A stretch of DNA of 29,127 bases from Clostridiales bacterium UBA6388. GTDB taxonomy: Bacteria > Bacillota > Clostridia > Oscillospirales > Oscillospiraceae. Positions 16,249 through 22,851 of this stretch are shown piece after piece. The notes under the pieces are model-generated. The model had not been told where the DNA came from, made no database searches, and was given only the letters and a program-made list of their open reading frames with translations. The number at the start of each line of letters is the position of its first letter. Position 1 is the stretch's first letter. The translations under genes were made by a program, and so were the position numbers. The stretch covers positions 6,992-36,118 of the forward strand of contig DJQK01000022.1 in assembly GCA_002437575.1 (NCBI GenBank). The letters run 5' to 3'.

Positions 16249-17196
16249 ATGTATCAGATCGGTGTGGATATCGGCGGAACGAATATTAAGGTCGGCCTTG
16301 TAAGTGACGAGCTCTCGCTTTTGCGCAGCCTCAGCGTCCGCTTCCCCCACGATGGGGCGGCAAGCGTCGTCGCGGCGATCGTGGAAGCGGTCGATGATCT
16401 TCTCAAGCAGGAGGGCATCACGCGCAAGGACCTTGAGAGCATCGGCATCGTCGTACCCGGCAGCATCGACCAGACAGGCGCGCTTGTCATCGACGCGTAT
16501 AACCTCGGCTTCCACGACGTGCCCCTCAAGGCGATGGCGCAGGAGGCCTTCGGCGAGGTCCCCATTTACCTTGCAAACGACGCAAACGGCGCGGCGCTGG
16601 CTGAGCTCTACGTGGGCGCGTTCCGCGGCTGCAAGACGGCGGTGCTCTTTACCCTCGGCACGGGGCTCGGCGGCGGCATCATCCTCGGCGGGCATATGTT
16701 CAACGGCGGCATGAACCAGGGCGTCGAGCTCGGGCACATGATCCTGGAGCATGACGGCGAGCACTGCACCTGCGGCAACGACGGCTGCATGGAAGCGTAC
16801 TGCGCGGCAAGCGCTCTTGCAAGAGACGGAAAACGCGCGGCAAAGAAGCACCCCGACTCGCTTCTGGCCAAACGCGCGGCAGGAGACCCGGACGCGATCG
16901 ACGCCAAGCTCATCATCGACCTCGCAAAGGAAGGCGACGAGCTGGCAAAAGCCCTCTTCGACCGCTATATCAGCTATCTTTCCTCGGCCTGCGCGTCCAT
17001 CTACAACCTGCTCGACCCCGAGGTCATCGCCATCGGCGGCGGCGTGTGCGCGGCAGGCGAGTTCCTGTTTGCCCCGCTTCGCGAGCAGACGACGGAAAAA
17101 TGCTTCTACAAGACCCACGGCAGGCTCGTCCCCGCCGAGCTCGGCAACGACGCCGGCATGATCGGCGCGGCAATGCTGCATAGAGACGCACAATAA
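16249..17196 (+). CDS. ROK-family sugar kinase, probably glucokinase
   Basis: 315 residues. Phosphorylates a hexose, probably glucose to glucose 6-phosphate. It has the ATP-binding DIGGTNIKVGLV (from residue 7), IGIVVPGSID, the catalytic LANDANGAALAE, FTLGTGLGGGII, and the ROK zinc signature around EHCTCGNDGCMEAYCAASA with the Cys ligands. The frame also has an ATG at 16243 overlapping the previous stop, but GGAAGGAG then lies only 1 nt away. The ATG at 16249 has a spacing of 7 nt and is preferred. pgi, the next enzyme in glycolysis, follows after a hairpin. Glucose specificity is inferred from that and from general resemblance; N-acetylmannosamine or fructose kinases of the same family cannot be excluded. 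Confidence 0.88.
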   Translation: MYQIGVDIGGTNIKVGLVSDELSLLRSLSVRFPHDGAASVVAAIVEAVDDLLKQEGITRKDLESIGIVVPGSIDQTGALVIDAYNLGFHDVPLKAMAQEAFGEVPIYLANDANGAALAELYVGAFRGCKTAVLFTLGTGLGGGIILGGHMFNGGMNQGVELGHMILEHDGEHCTCGNDGCMEAYCAASALARDGKRAAKKHPDSLLAKRAAGDPDAIDAKLIIDLAKEGDELAKALFDRYISYLSSACASIYNLLDPEVIAIGGGVCAAGEFLFAPLREQTTEKCFYKTHGRLVPAELGNDAGMIGAAMLHRDAQ

Positions 17197-17197
17197 T

Positions 17198-17220
17198 AAC
17201 GCTGAACGCAGCGTTTTTTT
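17198..17220 (+). terminator. Intrinsic terminator between the ROK kinase and pgi
   Basis: AACGCTG (17198-17204), loop AACG, CAGCGTT (17209-17215) and a T run to 17220. It starts 2 bp after the kinase stop codon and ends 25 bp before the pgi ATG. No promoter fits between it and pgi, so pgi transcription probably depends on read-through. Confidence 0.8.
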
Positions 17221-17245
17221 GGAACCGATACAGGAGGTAATTATT

Positions 17246-18538
17246 ATGGTACGAGTAGATTTGAGCGGCGCGAAGGACTTTACGCCCGATGTGTCCAACG
17301 AGGAACAGGCCCTGACGGCCATCCGGCAGCTGTCGGACGGCACCGGCGCGGGCAGCGATTTTATCGGCTGGGTCGACCTGCCGGTAAACTACGACAAGGA
17401 AGAGTTTTCCCGCATTCAGAAAGCGGCGAAGAAAATTCAGGCAGACTCGAAAGCCCTCGTCGTCATCGGCATCGGCGGCAGCTATCTGGGCGCGCGCGCG
17501 GTCATCGAGCTTCTGAAAAGCCCGAACTACAACCTGCTTCCGAAGTCCACGCCCGACATTTACTTCGCCGGCAACGGCATTTCCTCGGACGCTCTGTCCG
17601 AGGTCATCACGATGATCGGCGATCGCGATTTTTCCGTCAACGTCATCTCCAAGTCCGGCACGACGACCGAGCCCGCCATTGCCTTCCGCATTTTCCGAGA
17701 AATGCTTGAGAAAAAGTACGGCAAGGAAGGCGCGCGGGAGAGAATTTACGCCACGACCGACAAGGCCAGAGGCGCGCTCAAGACGCTGGCCACAAAAGAG
17801 GGCTATGAGACCTTCGTCGTTCCCGACAATGTCGGCGGCCGGTACTCCGTTCTGACGGCTGTGGGTCTTCTCCCCATCGCCGTCGCGGGCATCGACATTG
17901 AAGCGCTCATGCGCGGCGCGGCAAAAGAGCGTGAAGAAGCTCTGGCCAAGGGGTTAGAGAGCGCCGAGGCGCAGTACGCGATGAGCCGCCAGAAGCTGCT
18001 TTCCTCCGGCAAGAGCATTGAGGTCCTCGCGGCCTACGAGCCCTCGTTCCGCTTCATGGCCGAATGGTGGAAGCAGCTCTACGGCGAGTCCGAGGGCAAG
18101 GACCAGACCGGCATCTTCCCGGCCTCTGTCGACCTCACGCCGGACCTTCACTCGATGGGCCAGTATATGCAGGACGGCAAGCGCATCTTGCAGGAGACCG
18201 TCGTCTTCTTTGACAAGGCCAGAACGTCCATCGCCGTTCCGTCGGACGAAGAAAACCTCGACGGACTCAACTATCTTGCCGGCCGCGAAATGAGCTATAT
18301 CAACGAAAAGGCCATGCAGGCGACCAAGGCCGCGCACATTTCCGGCGGCGTGCCGGTGACGGAGCTTCGTCTGCCGGAGATCACGGAAGAGACTGTCGGC
18401 GCGCTCATCTACTTCTTTGAGTATGCCTGCGGCATTTCCGGATATATTTCCGGCGTGAATCCGTTCAACCAGCCGGGCGTGGAGGCATATAAGAAGAATA
18501 TGTTCAAGCTGCTCGGCAAGCCCGGGTATGAGATGTAA
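17246..18538 (+). CDS. pgi: Glucose-6-phosphate isomerase
   Basis: 430 residues. Interconverts glucose 6-phosphate and fructose 6-phosphate in glycolysis and gluconeogenesis. Family marks: VVIGIGGSYLGARA (72-85), AGNGISS (108-114), VISKSGTTTEP (133-143, phosphate-binding loop), DNVGGRYSVLTAVGLLP, YGESEGKDQTGIFPAS and, near the C-terminus, GVNPFNQPGVEAYKK with the substrate-binding Lys. It is of the short Firmicutes type (about 430-450 residues). The ATG at 17246 follows AGGAGGTAATTATT; upstream in-frame codons lie in the terminator. It works directly after the ROK kinase product if that kinase is a glucokinase. Confidence 0.96.
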   Translation: MVRVDLSGAKDFTPDVSNEEQALTAIRQLSDGTGAGSDFIGWVDLPVNYDKEEFSRIQKAAKKIQADSKALVVIGIGGSYLGARAVIELLKSPNYNLLPKSTPDIYFAGNGISSDALSEVITMIGDRDFSVNVISKSGTTTEPAIAFRIFREMLEKKYGKEGARERIYATTDKARGALKTLATKEGYETFVVPDNVGGRYSVLTAVGLLPIAVAGIDIEALMRGAAKEREEALAKGLESAEAQYAMSRQKLLSSGKSIEVLAAYEPSFRFMAEWWKQLYGESEGKDQTGIFPASVDLTPDLHSMGQYMQDGKRILQETVVFFDKARTSIAVPSDEENLDGLNYLAGREMSYINEKAMQATKAAHISGGVPVTELRLPEITEETVGALIYFFEYACGISGYISGVNPFNQPGVEAYKKNMFKLLGKPGYEM

Positions 18539-18572
18539 TATTCTTTGACCGGCTGCTCGGCCGTGGCCCTTG

Positions 18573-18982
18573 CCTCCACTGAAAGAGGAGGTGCCCCGAA
18601 GGGGCGGAGGGGTTAATACTGCCTGGCCGTGGCCCAAAGGGCCATTTTGGTTCTGGCAGAGACCTGCCAGCCGGTCCTTTTTCTCGACCCCATTCTTCTT
18701 AGCTGCGCAAAGAAGAGTGGTGTCGAGCCGCCAAGAAGAAGTTGCCGGGGATAGCTGCACTGCGGTGCAGCTCAACAAAAGGGCCGCGGCCCTTTTGAAA
18801 TCCTGGGAGTTCTCGACAATTTGTGCAGAGAAAATCAGAGAGTACTTACGGTTACGTAGGCACTCTCTTTCTGTTTTGTCATTGCGTCCGATTTTGTTTT
18901 GTTTACAACGACCTTCATGCCGAGCGGCAAACTTTCGGTCTTTGGCCGTCACAAGGCACTTTTGCTCTGCAAAAGTCCTTGT
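18573..18982. repeat. Cluster of palindromic elements in a gene-free gap (composite intergenic repeat)
   Basis: The gap 18539-19025 holds no credible gene but at least eight inverted repeats. They are CCTCC/GGAGG (18573-18591), GCCCC-GAA-GGGGC (18593-18605), TGGCCCAAAGGGCCA (18630-18644), CTGGCAG-N4-CTGCCAG (18653-18670), a 16-bp stem with two mismatches (18684-18699 with 18711-18726), AGCTGCAC-N4-GTGCAGCT (18753-18772), AAAAGGGCC-GC-GGCCCTTTT (18777-18796), AGAGAGTACTTACG with CGTAGGCACTCTCT (18837-18868), and a 14-bp bulged stem (18951-18982). Such density suggests a mosaic of interspersed palindromic repeats rather than one terminator. One of the hairpins may end pgi transcription. Whether copies occur elsewhere cannot be seen from this window. 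Confidence 0.7.
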
Positions 18983-19025
18983 GAGGGGGCTGCGGTGGGA
19001 AGTTGAGGGGTACGGCCAGAACGCT

Positions 19026-20321
19026 TCACTCCTCTTCGTGAAAAACGAAGCTTGTTCCGTTTGGAATGAAGACAAATGGTGTCTGAAGCCCCTTTTGATC
19101 GGGAATTTGCAGCACGATGGTGTCGTTGTCTTTGACCTTGAATACCAGCGTATAGGTTTTGTCTTTGCAGGTGACAAAGCCATCCTCGATCGTATACTCG
19201 CCTGCGATTAGATAAGACGACACCACAGCATCCATAAATACAAACTCATGCTTTCCACCGGACACCTGGAACGTGACGCGAGGCATCAAGACCGGGTTTG
19301 AAAGCTTTGCCTCTGCGCTTTCATCCATGATATACGTGCCGTCGGAAATGCCGTAGACGACGCTGTCTTTGGGACTTGCGAGGAAGCACACGCCGATGGC
19401 TGCGCACACAATAAGCGCCAGTGCGATGAACATTTTCGCGGGCTTTTTATCGAGAATGCGCTTCACGCGCTCTTTGACGCCGATCTCGCCGAAGGCCAGC
19501 GGGCAGGCGGAAAGCTGGCGTTTCGGAACGCTGCACGAAAGAAGAACAGCCGCATAGCGCTTTTTGTCCTCCAACGCGAATGCTTTCACCACGCGTTCGT
19601 CGCAGGCCAGCTCCAGATCGCGGCAGAATAGCGCGTACGAAAGCCACGCCAGCGGGTCAAACCAGTAGACGCACGTGATGAGATAGCCCAGCAGCTTCCA
19701 CAGGCAGTCGCCGTGATGCCGGTGGGCGCGTTCATGGGCCAGCACGAAGTCCCGGCCTTCTTCCGGAAGCTCTGACGGCAGGAAAATCACCGGACGGAAA
19801 AGGCCCAGCAGAAACGGCGTGTCGATATCGTCACAGAGGCGAACGCCTTTTTCAAGTACGATCGAGGCACGCACGCGCCGCCTGAGCCGGAAATAGCTTA
19901 CAACTGCCAGCGTCAGCAAAACGAGCAGCCCGACGGCCCAGATACACCCCGCGGCAAACATCCACACCTGCAAGGGATTGACGCTTCCCTGCGGATTGGC
20001 GGCGAAAGCTTCCGAGAAGGCGGGATTGACCGCGCTGTTGATGACCGCGATGCCGGTCGTGATCTCCGGGTGCGCGGCAAACTGCGCGGTCTGATAGTCC
20101 AGCACCGTCTCGCTCGGGACTAAGCTCAACACGCTCTCGATCGAGACCGGCAGGCAGAGCCGCACCGCCGCCAGCGCCCAGAGAAGAAGCCTTGTCCATT
20201 TCGGCGCTTTCGGGAAAACGAGCCGGTAAACCGCCGACGCAAGCAGCAGAAATGTCGCCGCAAAGGCCCGGTTCAAAAGTGCGGAAAAAATCAGATCCGC
20301 ATGGTTCCAAAAATCAGCCAT
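19026..20321 (-). CDS. M56-family BlaR1/MecR1-like membrane metallopeptidase, no penicillin-binding domain
   Basis: 431 residues. Membrane helices near residues 10-32, 42-60 and 116-142, plus one at 297-315, surround a zinc protease domain. HERAH (196-200) is the zinc motif and ELACDE (237-242) supplies the third ligand, as in M56 peptidases. The last 115 residues outside the final helix look like a small beta-rich domain (GISDGTYIMDES, later AGEYTIEDGFVTCKDKTYTLVFKVKDNDTIVLQIP) and not the transpeptidase-like sensor of true BlaR1, so beta-lactam sensing is unlikely. In this family the protease leads to cleavage of the partner repressor. The gene overlaps the repressor gene upstream by 8 bp. 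The signal sensed is unknown. Confidence 0.88.
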   Translation of the reverse strand: MADFWNHADLIFSALLNRAFAATFLLLASAVYRLVFPKAPKWTRLLLWALAAVRLCLPVSIESVLSLVPSETVLDYQTAQFAAHPEITTGIAVINSAVNPAFSEAFAANPQGSVNPLQVWMFAAGCIWAVGLLVLLTLAVVSYFRLRRRVRASIVLEKGVRLCDDIDTPFLLGLFRPVIFLPSELPEEGRDFVLAHERAHRHHGDCLWKLLGYLITCVYWFDPLAWLSYALFCRDLELACDERVVKAFALEDKKRYAAVLLSCSVPKRQLSACPLAFGEIGVKERVKRILDKKPAKMFIALALIVCAAIGVCFLASPKDSVVYGISDGTYIMDESAEAKLSNPVLMPRVTFQVSGGKHEFVFMDAVVSSYLIAGEYTIEDGFVTCKDKTYTLVFKVKDNDTIVLQIPDQKGLQTPFVFIPNGTSFVFHEEE

Positions 20322-20682
20322 CCCGCTCCCCCGCTTTCTCGATCATCTTCTGAATTTCCGCGATCTCTTCGGGTTTTAAGCTGCGCCGTTTCGTAAACGC
20401 AGCCAGAAACGCCGGAAGCGAGCCGCCGAACGCTTCGTCGACCAGCGCCTCTCCCTGCGAGCAGTAAAATGCTTCGCGCGAAAGCTTCGCCTTCACAATG
20501 CCGCCGTCGTTCTCAAACAGCCCGCGGTCGCAGAGCTTTCGCAGCACGTTATAGGTCGTCGTCCGCTTCCAGCCGAGCGCAGCCTCGCAGAGCTTCGCAA
20601 GCTCCCGGGACGCAAGCGGCGCGTTTTCCCACACAAGGTCTGCAAAGCGCGATTCCACCGCGCCGAGCTTTCCGTCTGCCAT
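20314..20682 (-). CDS. BlaI/MecI/CopY-family winged-helix repressor
   Basis: 122 residues. A dimeric repressor that would be inactivated by proteolysis through the partner membrane peptidase. The N-terminal winged helix includes ESRFADLVWENAPLASRELAK and the recognition region GWKRTTTYNVLRKLCDRG (about 37-54). The C-terminal helix FGGSLPAFLAAFTKRRSLKPEEIAEIQKMIEK is the dimerisation part. The open frame continues to 20748, but AGGAGGGGACTGC just before the ATG at 20682, and the promoter lying within the extension, fix the start. It is first in a two-gene operon and probably represses its own promoter through the inverted repeat at 20721-20737. Confidence 0.92.
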   Translation of the reverse strand: MADGKLGAVESRFADLVWENAPLASRELAKLCEAALGWKRTTTYNVLRKLCDRGLFENDGGIVKAKLSREAFYCSQGEALVDEAFGGSLPAFLAAFTKRRSLKPEEIAEIQKMIEKAGERDG

Positions 20683-20719
20683 GCAGTCCCCTCCTTGTCT
20701 ATTGTCTATGGACAGCTTC

Positions 20720-20748
20720 AGTCTATCGCAAATAGACAGCTTTGTCAA
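20720..20748 (-). promoter_or_regulatory. Promoter and candidate operator of the BlaI/BlaR1-like operon
   Basis: On the minus strand: TTGACA (20743-20748), a 17-bp spacer, TAGACT (20720-20725). A perfect inverted repeat, GTCTAT-N5-ATAGAC (20721-20737), covers the spacer and -10 box, where a bound repressor would exclude polymerase. A second imperfect palindrome, TGTCTATGGACA (20703-20714), follows downstream. The half-site differs from the TACA/TGTA type of BlaI, MecI and CopY operators that I know. Confidence 0.7.
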
Positions 20749-20802
20749 GTTTCATTTCTGCAAAAACTTTTTTATTTTTAGAAAACCAGCCGCATTTTGG
20801 CC

Positions 20803-20831
20803 TTGACTTTTGCACAGCACAGCGTTAGAAT
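20803..20831 (+). promoter_or_regulatory. Sigma-A promoter of the aromatic amino acid operon
   Basis: TTGACT (20803-20808), a 17-bp spacer and TAGAAT (20826-20831), each one base off consensus. Transcription would start near 20838, about 28 nt before the leader peptide ATG. The gap between the repressor gene and aroF (20683-21016) holds this promoter, the divergent repressor promoter and the attenuator. Confidence 0.85.
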
Positions 20832-20865
20832 AAGGCCATCTCAGAGAAGTTAAGGAGACAAAACA

Positions 20866-20919
20866 ATGGCTCAGTTCGTTTTTGGCGCGTATTACTTTTA
20901 CTTTACTATGACTCCATAG
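20866..20919 (+). CDS. Phe/Tyr leader peptide of the aro operon attenuator
   Basis: A 17-codon reading frame, MAQFVFGAYYFYFTMTP, with AAGGAG (20852-20857) 8 nt before the ATG. Four Phe and three Tyr make up 7 of 17 residues, with five in a row (YYFYF, codons 9-13). It has no Trp. This is the pattern of leader peptides that sense charged tRNA by ribosome stalling, such as the E. coli pheA leader. It lies between a good promoter and a strong terminator, ahead of an operon making exactly phenylalanine and tyrosine. The stop codon (20917-20919) sits inside the 3' arm of a hairpin. The peptide itself needs no function after synthesis. Confidence 0.88.
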   Translation: MAQFVFGAYYFYFTMTP

Positions 20920-21002
20920 TAAGGGCAATTTGTGATGCGCAAAAACGACAAAACCAAGGTTTTTCGGGCGGCACAGATTCCCTGTGCCGCCCTTATTTTT
21001 TT
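20903..21002 (+). promoter_or_regulatory. Transcription attenuator: leader hairpin, nested antiterminator and terminator
   Basis: Three alternative RNA structures can be drawn. Hairpin 1: TTACTATG (20903-20910), loop ACTC, CATAGTAA (20915-20922). Antiterminator: outer stem TAAGGGC (20920-20926) with GCCCTTA (20989-20995), and inner stem TTGTGATGCGC (20930-20940) with GGGCGGCACAG (20966-20976; 7 Watson-Crick and 2 wobble pairs of 11). Terminator: 20966-20992 plus T run. A ribosome stalled on the Tyr/Phe codons would cover the 5' arm of hairpin 1 and free the antiterminator arms. A ribosome that reaches the stop codon would cover 20920-20930 and let the terminator form. The logic matches amino acid attenuators; no folding energies were computed. 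Confidence 0.8.
20966..21002 (+). terminator. Intrinsic terminator of the aro leader
   Basis: A perfect 11-bp GC-rich stem GGGCGGCACAG / CTGTGCCGCCC with loop ATTCC, followed by TTATTTTTTT. It ends right before the aroF ribosome binding site GGAGG (21003-21007), so termination would switch off the whole operon. Confidence 0.93.
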
Positions 21003-21016
21003 GGAGGTGCAAGACC

Positions 21017-22021
21017 ATGATCGTTATTTTGAAACCCAATGTCAGCCAAGCTCGCCGGGACCAGCTGATCGGCTGGTTCAAGTCCCAGAACCTGGGCGTG
21101 CATATTTCGCAGGGCGATTATCAGACCGTCCTCGGTCTCATCGGAGATACCAAGTCCGTGGATATGGACTTGATCGCGAGTCTCGACATTGTCGACGCTG
21201 TGCGCCGGGTCTCCGATCCCTTCAAATGCTGCAACCGCAAGTTCCATCCGGACGACACCGTCGTTGACGTCAGCGGCGTGAAGATTGGCGGCGGCCATTT
21301 TGCGATGATCGCGGGCCCGTGCTCGGTCGAGTCGGAAGAGCAGATCATCGGCATTGCAAACGATGTGAAAAAGGCAGGCGCGAAATTACTGCGCGGCGGC
21401 GCGTTCAAGCCCAGAACTTCCCCCTATGATTTCCAGGGCCTGAAGGATGAGGGGCTTCGCCTTTTGTCGGCTGCAAAGAAGGAAACCGGCCTTCCCATCG
21501 TGACGGAGATCATGGACGTGCGCCACCTCGATCTTTTTGAAGACGTCGATCTCATTCAGGTTGGTGCGCGGAATATGCAGAACTTCGATTTACTGAAAGA
21601 GCTCGGCAAGACGAACAAGCCCATCCTCTTGAAGCGCGGTCTTGCCGCGACGATGAAGGAGCTTCTCATGAGCGCCGAGTACATCATGGCCAGCGGCAAC
21701 GAGCAGGTCATCTTGTGTGAGCGCGGCATCCGCACCTATGAGACCTACACGAGAAACACGCTCGATCTTTCGGCCGTGCCAATGCTCCACGAGCTTTCGC
21801 ACCTGCCGGTCATCGTCGACCCCAGCCACGCGACGGGCATCAACCGTCTGGTCGCGCCGATGGCGCTGGCTGCAACGGCTGGCGGCGCGGACGGCATCAT
21901 GGTCGAGGTGCACAACGATCCCATCCACGCGCTGTGCGACGGTGCGCAGTCCCTGACCCCGGCGCAGTTTGCAGAGCTGGCCGTCAAGGTCGAAAGCGTC
22001 CGGGAGGCCGTGGCGAAATGA
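21017..22021 (+). CDS. aroF: 3-deoxy-7-phosphoheptulonate (DAHP) synthase, type I-beta with N-terminal ferredoxin-like domain
   Basis: 334 residues. Condenses phosphoenolpyruvate and erythrose 4-phosphate to DAHP, the first step of the shikimate pathway. Residues 1 to about 66 (MIVILKPNVSQ...) match the ferredoxin-like regulatory domain found in Thermotoga-type enzymes, which mediates feedback inhibition by Tyr or Phe. The barrel carries AGPCSVES (99-106), RGGAFKPRTSPY (126-137), KRGLAATMKE and VDPSHATG, the metal and substrate sites of this family. GGAGGTGCAAGACC precedes the ATG at 21017. It is first in the operon, directly after the attenuator terminator, so this enzyme is under both transcript-level and probable allosteric control. 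Confidence 0.96.
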   Translation: MIVILKPNVSQARRDQLIGWFKSQNLGVHISQGDYQTVLGLIGDTKSVDMDLIASLDIVDAVRRVSDPFKCCNRKFHPDDTVVDVSGVKIGGGHFAMIAGPCSVESEEQIIGIANDVKKAGAKLLRGGAFKPRTSPYDFQGLKDEGLRLLSAAKKETGLPIVTEIMDVRHLDLFEDVDLIQVGARNMQNFDLLKELGKTNKPILLKRGLAATMKELLMSAEYIMASGNEQVILCERGIRTYETYTRNTLDLSAVPMLHELSHLPVIVDPSHATGINRLVAPMALAATAGGADGIMVEVHNDPIHALCDGAQSLTPAQFAELAVKVESVREAVAK

Positions 22022-22851
22022 GAGCAGGCATCGTGGGTCTGGGCCTCATCGGAGGCTCGTTTGCAAAGGCCTATCAGCAGGCCGGGCACGAGGTTCTGGC
22101 CTTTGACAAGGACGAAAGCGTTTTATCCTTCGCGCAGATCGAAGGCGCGGTCGCCGGGCCTTTGACGAAGGAGAACATCGGCTCATGCGACATTGTGCTC
22201 GTCGCAATTTACCCCGAGGCCGCGATCGACTATCTTCGCGAAATGGCGCCTTTCATCGGCAAAAAACCGATGGTCATCGACTGCTGCGGCACAAAGCGTG
22301 TGGTCTGCAAGGCGGTCTTCCCGCTGGCGGCGGAATTCGGCTTTACCTATCTCGGCGGCCACCCGATGGCGGGCACGCATAACTCCGGGTTCAAGTACGC
22401 ACGAAGCAATCTCTATCACGGCGCGCCGATGGTGCTCGTGCCGCCGGTGTTTGACGATATTGAGCTATTGCAGCGGGCAAAGGATCTGCTCGCGCCGGCG
22501 GAGTTCGGAAAATTCTCCGTCACGACAGCGGAAGAACACGACCGGATGATCGCCTTTACCTCGCAGCTGGCGCACGTGGTGTCGAACGCGTACATCAAAA
22601 GTCCGACCGCCGGAAGCCACAAGGGCTTTTCCGCCGGAAGCTACAAGGACATGACGCGCGTGGCGTGGCTCAACCCGCAGATGTGGGCCGAGCTGTTTCT
22701 GGAAAACCGCGATTTTCTCATGCAGGAAATTGACACGCTGATAAATAATCTCGCAGCTTACCAAAACACGCTTGCAGAGCAGGATCTGCTGGCGCTCACA
22801 AAGCTTCTCGACGAGGGAAGAGTTCGCAAGGAGGAGGTCGACGGCCATTGA
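22018..22851 (+). CDS. tyrA: Prephenate dehydrogenase
   Basis: 277 residues. Oxidises and decarboxylates prephenate to 4-hydroxyphenylpyruvate, the tyrosine precursor. The N-terminal Rossmann motif is GLGLIGGS (7-14). GGHPMAGTHNSG holds His115, which corresponds to the catalytic histidine of TyrA proteins. A helical C-terminal dimerisation domain follows (about 160-277). There is no ACT domain, so feedback inhibition is probably left to AroF and PheA. The ATG overlaps the aroF stop (ATGA). An Asp after the Rossmann strand (LAFDKDES) favours NAD over NADP. Confidence 0.94.
   Translation: MRAGIVGLGLIGGSFAKAYQQAGHEVLAFDKDESVLSFAQIEGAVAGPLTKENIGSCDIVLVAIYPEAAIDYLREMAPFIGKKPMVIDCCGTKRVVCKAVFPLAAEFGFTYLGGHPMAGTHNSGFKYARSNLYHGAPMVLVPPVFDDIELLQRAKDLLAPAEFGKFSVTTAEEHDRMIAFTSQLAHVVSNAYIKSPTAGSHKGFSAGSYKDMTRVAWLNPQMWAELFLENRDFLMQEIDTLINNLAAYQNTLAEQDLLALTKLLDEGRVRKEEVDGH

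Noticed and set aside
18570..19211. A 213-codon plus-strand frame across the palindrome cluster
   Set aside because: It runs through inverted repeats and into the M56 gene on the other strand. It has no ribosome binding site and no recognisable domain.
19026..20321. Beta-lactam sensor (true BlaR1/MecR1)
   Set aside because: The penicillin-binding sensor domain is missing, and no beta-lactamase gene or alternative PBP gene is nearby.
20749..21016. T-box riboswitch upstream of aroF
   Set aside because: I looked for the T-box core (AGGGUGGNACCGCG-like) and a specifier stem and found neither. The leader peptide with nested structures explains the region better.
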